Shown: positions 58,637 through 64,000 of the stretch, in pieces | Numbering within the stretch: the first letter of the stretch is position 1 | Layout of the letters: each line of letters begins with the position of its first letter | DNA from: Paenibacillus rigui | GTDB taxonomy: Bacteria; Bacillota; Bacilli; Paenibacillales; NBRC-103111 | DNA: 64,000 bases | Assembly: GCF_002234615.1 (NCBI RefSeq) | Contig: NZ_NMQW01000023.1 | Location: 186,001 to 250,000 of the forward strand | Reading direction: 5' to 3' | The notes under the pieces: model-generated | The model's database searches: none | What the model was told of the DNA's origin: nothing | Seen by the model: only the letters and a program-made list of their open reading frames with translations | Program-made: the position numbers and the translations under genes

Positions 58637-59833
58637 CTATAAAGTCATTTCCTTGCGGTTGCGTCCCATGTTCAGACGCAGAAACGACAAGATCAACAGC
58701 ATAATCAACCCTTGGATAACAATGGCCATCGAGATGGATAATCCTTGATCCACTGCAAAATAATAGAGCCCCGAACCGACAAGCATCATGATATTTTCCA
58801 CGAAATTTTGCACGGCAATCGTTTTACCCGAGCCGACGAGGCTTAAGCCCTCCTCCTGCAGCACCGTATTCATCGGGACAATGAAGATCCCTCCCATACA
58901 TCCGACGGCGAGCAGGAGCACAATGGCGATAGGCGTGGAATGAACCCACGGGAAGATGAAAATGAGCGCCAGCATCAGAAAACCGTACAGGATCGATTTA
59001 TGAAATTGACTGAGCTGGATCAGCTTAGGCGCCAGGAAGGCCCCGATCACAATACCAATGGAGGTCGTGGCCAAAATAAGCGACACGCTGATATCGTTAG
59101 GGCTGAATCCGAGGGCTATCGGAATCCATGCGAGTACCGCCGTACGAAGAACTGCCGAGCTCATCCAGAACGCTCCGGTGCCGATCAACGAAAACTTCGT
59201 CGTCGGATTGTGCAGCAGCAGGCCGATGCTTTTGAAAAATTGCCCCGCCTCCCGCGTGAAACGGATGGACGGGTTGCCCGGCATCCGGGGAATAAAGAAG
59301 GTCATGCCCAGCGAAAGTGCGTAGAGCGCTGCGCATAGCAGCACGGAGGGCACGGTAGGCGCAATCGATACGATAGCCCCGCCGCCCCCGATTCCTGTCA
59401 GAATCGCCAGGATAGTAAAAGCCTCGATACGGGAGTTTGCCTGAAACAGCTCCTGATTCGTTGCCGTCAGCTCAGGCAGGATGCCGTATTTGGCAGGAGA
59501 ATACACCACGGCCCCGATGCCGACGGTAAAATAACACAGCATCAGCATCACGATACTGGATGCATCAATGAGCAGCAGGGCGGCTATGCCCAGCAATTTA
59601 ATGAGATTGCCCAGAATAAGGACGACCGCTTTTGGCAGCTTATCGGCCAAGGGACCTACGAACGGCGCGAGCAGGATGTAAGGAAGAAAGAAGGCTATTG
59701 TCACCAACGCCAATGACTCGGGCGAAAAGCCGTTTTTCGTCAGCAGGCTGGAAATGACCAGAAGAGACATATTGTCGGAGAAGGCGGATAAAAATTGCGT
59801 AATATACAGTGCGTTTAACGCTTTGGCATTCAT
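58637..59833 (-). CDS. lplT: Lysophospholipid transporter, LplT-like MFS
   Basis: 398-residue MFS protein with about 12 membrane segments. The start MNAKALNALYITQFLSAFSDN resembles the LplT family, which flips lysophospholipids into the cell for reacylation by Aas. Start ATG 59833 has AGGGAAAG upstream; a longer frame exists. It follows the aas-like gene with 32 bases between and is cotranscribed. The LplT-Aas pair is best known in Gram-negative bacteria, so its role here (membrane or lipoteichoic-acid precursor repair) is inferred. Confidence 0.85.
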   Translation of the reverse strand: MNAKALNALYITQFLSAFSDNMSLLVISSLLTKNGFSPESLALVTIAFFLPYILLAPFVGPLADKLPKAVVLILGNLIKLLGIAALLLIDASSIVMLMLCYFTVGIGAVVYSPAKYGILPELTATNQELFQANSRIEAFTILAILTGIGGGGAIVSIAPTVPSVLLCAALYALSLGMTFFIPRMPGNPSIRFTREAGQFFKSIGLLLHNPTTKFSLIGTGAFWMSSAVLRTAVLAWIPIALGFSPNDISVSLILATTSIGIVIGAFLAPKLIQLSQFHKSILYGFLMLALIFIFPWVHSTPIAIVLLLAVGCMGGIFIVPMNTVLQEEGLSLVGSGKTIAVQNFVENIMMLVGSGLYYFAVDQGLSISMAIVIQGLIMLLILSFLRLNMGRNRKEMTL

Positions 59834-59865
59834 GCTTATCTTTCCCTTCGTCGAGCTCATCATTT

Positions 59866-61989
59866 TTAGACTCCTGGCTGCACCAAGGCTTCCGCCTGCT
59901 GCTTCAACGCAACGTAGTCGGTCTTTCCGCTGCCCAGCAGAGGCAGCTTTTCAACAGCTTCGATCCGCGAGGGCACCATCAGCGGGGAATAGCCTTTGCC
60001 GCTGACATGCGACTTCAGCTCCTGCAATCCCCCGGCCGGTGCGGGGGCGGTGACATAGAGCACGATGCGCTCGCCCTTCCGGCCGTCGGCCACGCTGATC
60101 GCAGCCACCCCGGCACGCCCGAAGCATTCGGCGGCCATTTCCTCTACGAGCTGCAGCGAGATCATCTCGCCGCCGATTTTGGCAAATCGCTTTAACCGCG
60201 ATTTGATGGTCAGAAAGCCCTGCTCGTCGATATCGACGACATCGCCGCAGTCGTACCATTCCGGGCACGGGACGAAGCCGCGTCCGTGAATGAGGTAGCC
60301 CTTCATCACATTCGGTCCCTGAATGTGCAGGCTTCCGCCGTCGCGGATGCCGTCGACCTTCGCCAGCCGGCAGGCGATGCCGGGGAGAATCCGGCCGACG
60401 GTGCCTTTTTGATAGGCAAGCGGAGAGTTGATAGAAATGATCGGTGAGGCTTCCGTCGTTCCGTAGCCTTCGAGAATGCGGATCCCGAACTTCCGGCTCC
60501 ACAGCTCCGCAACCTCCTCCTTGAGCTTCTCCGCCCCTGTTACCACATAGCGCAGCGAGTGGAAGTCGTATGGGTGCGCCGCCCGGCCATAGCCGGCAAG
60601 GAACGTAGAGGTACCGAACAAAATGGTCGCATTCCGGTCGTAGACGACCTCGGGAATGACGCGGTAATGCAGCGGGCTCGGATACAGCACCACCGGCACG
60701 CCGGTCAGAATCGGCAGCAAGGTTCCGGCCGTCAGGCCGAAGCTGTGGAACATCGGCAGCGCATTGAACAGCTTGTCGGCGGAGGTGAAATCGAATACCG
60801 CCTTCGCCTGATGAATGTTGGCATACAGCTGCTCATGGCCGAGCACGACACCCTTCGGCTTGCTCTCGCTGCCGGAGGTGAACAGCAGCACGTCGCGGGC
60901 CCCGCGGTCCGCCGGCGTACGCTTCAGCGTCTCCCAGAGGGCGGCCAGCTGATCTGTCCGCTGTACGGCGTCTTTTACTTCCTCCAGATATACGATACGA
61001 ACCTGCATCGCCAAGGCGGCGATAACGGTTTGAAGCTTCGCCTTCTCGATGAACTCCCGCGAGGTGAGCACCGTACGCAGTCCTGCGGTTTCACACGCGT
61101 CCAATAGATTTTGCTGACCGGCGGAGAAATTCAGCATCGCCGGCGCCTTGCCCATCCGGAACAGGGCGAACAAAGCAATGACGTGCCCGATGGAATTGGG
61201 CAGCAGCAGCCCGACGGCGTCCTGCTTTTTTAGCTGCGGTCTGAGCTTGCGTGCGAACAGATGCGACGCAAGGATAAGCTTGCGGTACGTGAACTTCTGC
61301 GTCAGATCCTCGCAGATGATGCGGCTTCTACCGTGCATTGACGCCTGCAGCAGCAGCTCGTCGAACAGGTTCACGTCCGGCTTCAGGCGGCTGTGCAGCA
61401 GCTGCTCCTGCATCACCTGCAGGATTCGATCGGCCGCCAATTCCTTTTGCCGCTTCATGGAAAGCTCCGGCTGCGGCGTGATCCGAAAGGCTTCGCCGAT
61501 GTGAATATGAATCTTCGGGAACCAGACGGTGTTCACTTTGTTTCCTATATAAGAGAACTTGGAGCGTTCTGCTCCGTTGATGGTAATCGGGATCAGTCTT
61601 GCTTCCGTCCGAAGGGCGATGTAGGCAATCCCTGTGTATATTTTCATCAGCCCGCCTGTCGTCGTGATGCGCCCTTCCGGGAACAGCACCAGCGGAACGC
61701 CGCTTTGTACGGTTCGCACCATCGTCCGGACGGAATACGGGTTCAGCGGATCGACGGTAATGTAGCGGCATAGCTTGAGCGGCAGGGCGAATCGCTTGGC
61801 AATACCGGTGTTGACGACGAAGGTAGCTTCTCTGGGCAAATACAGCGCAAGCAGAACAGCATCCATCAGCGATACGTGATTGGGCATCAGAATCGTTTTA
61901 TCGGATAAATCAAGCTTATCCAGACCCTTCAATCTCAGCTGGAACAGCCAGCGGAACAATACTTTTAATATCGATATCAGTGCGGGCAT
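59866..61989 (-). CDS. aas: Bifunctional acyltransferase/acyl-ACP synthetase, Aas-like
   Basis: 707-residue fusion of an N-terminal acyltransferase and a C-terminal AMP-binding enzyme. The acyltransferase has MPNHVSLMDAVLLALYLP (NHX4D motif) and LFPEGRIT; the AMP-binding domain has LFTSGSESKPKGVVLGH (P-loop-like motif), YGTTEASPIISIN and YDCGDVVDID. It would activate a fatty acid and transfer it to a lysophospholipid delivered by LplT. Hydrophobic N-terminus suggests membrane association. GAGGAG lies 9 bases before the start. Confidence 0.92.
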   Translation of the reverse strand: MPALISILKVLFRWLFQLRLKGLDKLDLSDKTILMPNHVSLMDAVLLALYLPREATFVVNTGIAKRFALPLKLCRYITVDPLNPYSVRTMVRTVQSGVPLVLFPEGRITTTGGLMKIYTGIAYIALRTEARLIPITINGAERSKFSYIGNKVNTVWFPKIHIHIGEAFRITPQPELSMKRQKELAADRILQVMQEQLLHSRLKPDVNLFDELLLQASMHGRSRIICEDLTQKFTYRKLILASHLFARKLRPQLKKQDAVGLLLPNSIGHVIALFALFRMGKAPAMLNFSAGQQNLLDACETAGLRTVLTSREFIEKAKLQTVIAALAMQVRIVYLEEVKDAVQRTDQLAALWETLKRTPADRGARDVLLFTSGSESKPKGVVLGHEQLYANIHQAKAVFDFTSADKLFNALPMFHSFGLTAGTLLPILTGVPVVLYPSPLHYRVIPEVVYDRNATILFGTSTFLAGYGRAAHPYDFHSLRYVVTGAEKLKEEVAELWSRKFGIRILEGYGTTEASPIISINSPLAYQKGTVGRILPGIACRLAKVDGIRDGGSLHIQGPNVMKGYLIHGRGFVPCPEWYDCGDVVDIDEQGFLTIKSRLKRFAKIGGEMISLQLVEEMAAECFGRAGVAAISVADGRKGERIVLYVTAPAPAGGLQELKSHVSGKGYSPLMVPSRIEAVEKLPLLGSGKTDYVALKQQAEALVQPGV

Positions 61990-62121
61990 CGGGATCGGCT
62001 CCTCTTTTATAGACTGGCCTTATGACCAGGTATAAATTGATTGTTATTTGTATTGTACTGGAAATCCCGCCAAATGAAGAGTACTAAATTTGCGTAGTAC
62101 CTCGATTAAGGCCGCTACCCC

Positions 62122-62150
62122 AAAAAAAATCGACGGACCGATGTCCGCCG
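62122..62150 (-). terminator. Terminator of the HEXXH gene
   Basis: Minus strand CGGCGGAC-ATCG-GTCCGTCG (8 bp, one G-U) followed by ATTTTTTTT. Confidence 0.85.
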
Positions 62151-62170
62151 TCAGTGCTTTCAGCTGCTTT

Positions 62171-63208
62171 CTAATTTTGTTGAAATAATGGAACTCTGGC
62201 ATAAGGAGCCAGCCGATGGACCATAGTGTGACGCCAGTATTGGTTGATTTCATCCAAATGTGAGAGCATATCATCGCTGAAGCAGGATTCTAATTCGGCC
62301 GCCGAAGAGGCTTGATGGAATGTCGAGTTGTAATCTCGTTCTGCCTGGTGGAACGTATCTACAAATAACGATTGAAAGTCGTGAGGCTCTTGGGGATAAA
62401 ACTTATCGAACAGTTCAAATGAAATTTGGGCTGCGAGTAAGCTTCTTATTCTTCGGGGCAAATATTTCAGTTCCATTCGTTCCTTGTATATAAAATCATG
62501 CTCTCTACTCATAAACAGGAAGAAGATATGAACTAAATAAATCCATAACCGGATGTACTCGATGTTAGAAAGCTGCAGGTCCGGAAATGCCATTTGTCTA
62601 TGCTCCTCTGTAAGAAAAGCAGCTTGAATACTGTTCGTAACTGCAAAAGCATCGGCGTCCATTTCCAGCACTTGTCTTTCCAACTTGGTAATCGGGCCTG
62701 TCTTATGAATACGGTAAAGCTCGTGCCCATTCATGTGATGACCTATTTCATGTAAAATGGCAAACTGCATGGAGATAGACGAGCAGAATTGAGCCAGTTG
62801 TTTCCGGGTTTCATCGGTTGGTGCAAGGTAGAAAACCGTTTTATTTTGAATATAGGGCTTGAATGCCAGATGGGCTTCTGAAGGGAACCCGACAGCGGAA
62901 CCATAAGCCGGAAATACGGATGCGTTGCAAAACAGCTTATAGAACAGGTCATGAAGCCTTACGACGAATCCATAGGTTATATAGACGCAATCGATCTTTT
63001 TATTGCGGATATCGACAAAGGCATCGATCTTATCACTATTAAGAAATCGGAACTCAAATTTACGTTGAAATTTGGTAAGCTTATTGTTGTGCAGTTGTTC
63101 AACGTGGTTGTTTGCATATTGATGATACACATGAAAATATGAGCTTTTATGCAGCCTCGAAAGTTTAAACTCATCGACTCGATTAAATGGAAAAAAAGAG
63201 AATCCCAT
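62171..63208 (-). CDS. Zincin-type metalloprotease-like protein, unknown
   Basis: 345-residue protein with FAILHEIGHHMNGHE (HEXXH zinc-binding motif) and, about 30 residues later, LEMDADAFAV, a likely third zinc ligand (E-x-x-D-A), as in gluzincins. One or two hydrophobic stretches, such as YIRLWIYLVHIFFLF, may be buried or membrane-inserted. ATG 63208 has GGGAGGGG upstream. The gene is visibly AT-rich and uses codons unlike its neighbours, suggesting transfer. It could relate to M48- or U49 (Lit)-like proteases; I cannot decide. It is monocistronic with its own terminator. Confidence 0.7.
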   Translation of the reverse strand: MGFSFFPFNRVDEFKLSRLHKSSYFHVYHQYANNHVEQLHNNKLTKFQRKFEFRFLNSDKIDAFVDIRNKKIDCVYITYGFVVRLHDLFYKLFCNASVFPAYGSAVGFPSEAHLAFKPYIQNKTVFYLAPTDETRKQLAQFCSSISMQFAILHEIGHHMNGHELYRIHKTGPITKLERQVLEMDADAFAVTNSIQAAFLTEEHRQMAFPDLQLSNIEYIRLWIYLVHIFFLFMSREHDFIYKERMELKYLPRRIRSLLAAQISFELFDKFYPQEPHDFQSLFVDTFHQAERDYNSTFHQASSAAELESCFSDDMLSHLDEINQYWRHTMVHRLAPYARVPLFQQN

Positions 63209-63330
63209 CCGCACCCCTCCCTTATGCCAATAGTTTACAATTTTCTGCGTGAAGGTGCAAAAATCATCATTTGACAAGTTAAAACAAGCCATGCTAGAGT
63301 TTGAGCAACAATCTGCCTCAGGAGGCGCAT

Positions 63331-64000
63331 ATGAACGCGATACCCGAATCGAGAAACAAGGGACATTTCTGGCTGATCGCAGCGGTTGCTCTGGGCACGC
63401 TGCTGAATCCGCTTAATACAACGATGATTTCTGTCGCCTTTTCACGGCTTCAGGAGGAGTTTCAAGTGACGTATGCTTCGATCTCATGGCTGATTGCCAC
63501 GTATTACGTCGCCAGTGCAGTAGCCCAGCCCGTGATGGGAAAGCTTGGGGATCTGTACGGCCGCAAAAGAATGTTTATGATCGGCCTTGCTCTCATCACC
63601 GTCTCATCCATGCTGGCTCCGCTGTCGCCCGGCTTCGGCTGGCTGATGGCCTTTCGCGTCATTCAGGCGGTCGGCAGCTCAGCGCTGTTCCCGTCCGGGA
63701 TGGGCATCATCCGCTCGGTCATTACAACAAATCAGGCGCGTGCGCTCAGCGTCATGTCGATATTTTCCTCGACCTCGGCTGCATTCGGCCCGTCGCTCGG
63801 CGGGTTTCTCATCCAGTACAGCGACTGGCAGGCGATATTCCTGATTAACTTCCCGTTTATTCTTGCGTCGTTCCTGCTTGCGATTCGTATGATGCCGAAG
63901 GATACTCCTCGCAAAAACGCGGTGCCCGGGGCGTTGGACGGATGGGGGATCGTTTTCTTTACAGCACTCATCTTCAGCTGGCTGTTCTTTTTCCTGTCGT
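63331..64000 (+). CDS. MFS drug transporter, DHA2-like, 3' end outside window
   Basis: Open frame from ATG 63331 (AGGAGG 5 bases upstream) to the window end, at least 223 residues. The first helix is followed by NPLNTTMISVAFSRLQEEF, motif LGDLYGRKRMFMIGL and the R-V-I-Q-A-V-G-S-S segment of helix 4, all typical of the EmrB/QacA (14-helix) class of drug efflux. The product is cut off at the window edge. Divergent from the metalloprotease gene. Confidence 0.85.
   Translation, partial: MNAIPESRNKGHFWLIAAVALGTLLNPLNTTMISVAFSRLQEEFQVTYASISWLIATYYVASAVAQPVMGKLGDLYGRKRMFMIGLALITVSSMLAPLSPGFGWLMAFRVIQAVGSSALFPSGMGIIRSVITTNQARALSVMSIFSSTSAAFGPSLGGFLIQYSDWQAIFLINFPFILASFLLAIRMMPKDTPRKNAVPGALDGWGIVFFTALIFSWLFFFLS

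Noticed and set aside
1-64000. CRISPR arrays, tRNA or rRNA genes, insertion sequences, phage modules
   Set aside because: No regularly spaced repeats, no cloverleaf or rRNA sequences, and no transposase, integrase or phage structural proteins were recognised.

Overview
The window looks like a chromosomal segment of a spore-forming Firmicute of the Paenibacillus type. Signs are a moderate-to-high G+C composition, strong AGGAGG-type ribosome binding sites with frequent GTG and TTG starts, SinR/SinI and Spo0E-family regulators, a globin-coupled HemAT chemoreceptor, a spore-type catalase, a FIMAH-domain secreted protein, and many carbohydrate ABC transporters paired with AraC/YesMN regulators. 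No tRNA, rRNA, CRISPR array or transposase was seen. The assignment to genus is inference from gene content.

Layout. (1) 1-5.5 kb: the end of an exopolysaccharide cluster on the + strand: EpsG-like polymerase (cut by the window edge), GT32 glycosyltransferase, galE, a structured RNA candidate with a 48-codon ORF, then a sugar-phosphate transferase, NeuD/PglD acetyltransferase and DegT aminotransferase in the same order as Bacillus epsL-epsM-epsN. (2) 5.5-7.4 kb: two SinR-like repressors, a VanZ-like protein and a convergent, overlapping SinI-like antirepressor whose promoter is flanked by twin palindromes. (3) 7.4-14.9 kb: a mannitol PTS operon on the - strand, mtlA-mtlR-mtlF-mtlD, with the general PTS genes ptsI-ptsH appended in reversed order. 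(4) 15.2-19.3 kb: a Spo0E-like gene and a ribose-type (CUT2) ABC transporter. (5) 19.6-22.1 kb: HemAT behind a sigma-D-like promoter, two small hypothetical genes and a 126-bp inverted repeat. (6) 22.1-28.4 kb: an LplABC-type sugar transporter and a membrane AraC regulator, with a cre site and a 21-bp-spaced direct repeat in front of the binding-protein gene. (7) 28.5-33.1 kb: a PrcB-domain gene probably broken at its 5' end, an alpha/beta hydrolase, and a large frameshifted gene carrying a diadenylate-cyclase-like (DisA_N) domain plus TPR-like helices. (8) 33.2-41.1 kb: AraC regulator with beta-glucuronidase, a DJ-1/PfpI protein, catalase, a MarR-MFS pair with matching operators, and an alcohol dehydrogenase remnant. 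(9) 41.4-51.6 kb: a complete uptake-and-degradation locus for a uronic-acid polysaccharide: CUT1 permeases, binding protein, YesMN two-component system, heparinase-like lyase, and GH88 unsaturated glucuronyl hydrolase. (10) 51.6-58.5 kb: a leader peptide overlapping a strong terminator, then a UMP-kinase paralogue and an FAD monooxygenase, a secreted CYTH-like protein and a large secreted multidomain protein. (11) 58.6-64 kb: an LplT-Aas phospholipid repair pair, an AT-rich HEXXH metalloprotease-like gene, and an MFS pump cut by the window end.

The general theme is carbon acquisition (mannitol, unidentified sugars, glucuronate-containing glycans) combined with biofilm polysaccharide synthesis and its Sin-type switch. 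The best candidates for something little described are the frameshifted DisA_N-like/TPR protein (30.5-33.1 kb), the leader-peptide-controlled UMP-kinase-paralogue/monooxygenase operon (51.6-53.8 kb), the structured RNA in the polysaccharide cluster (2.76-2.85 kb) and the twin-palindrome Sin switch (6.7-7.45 kb).
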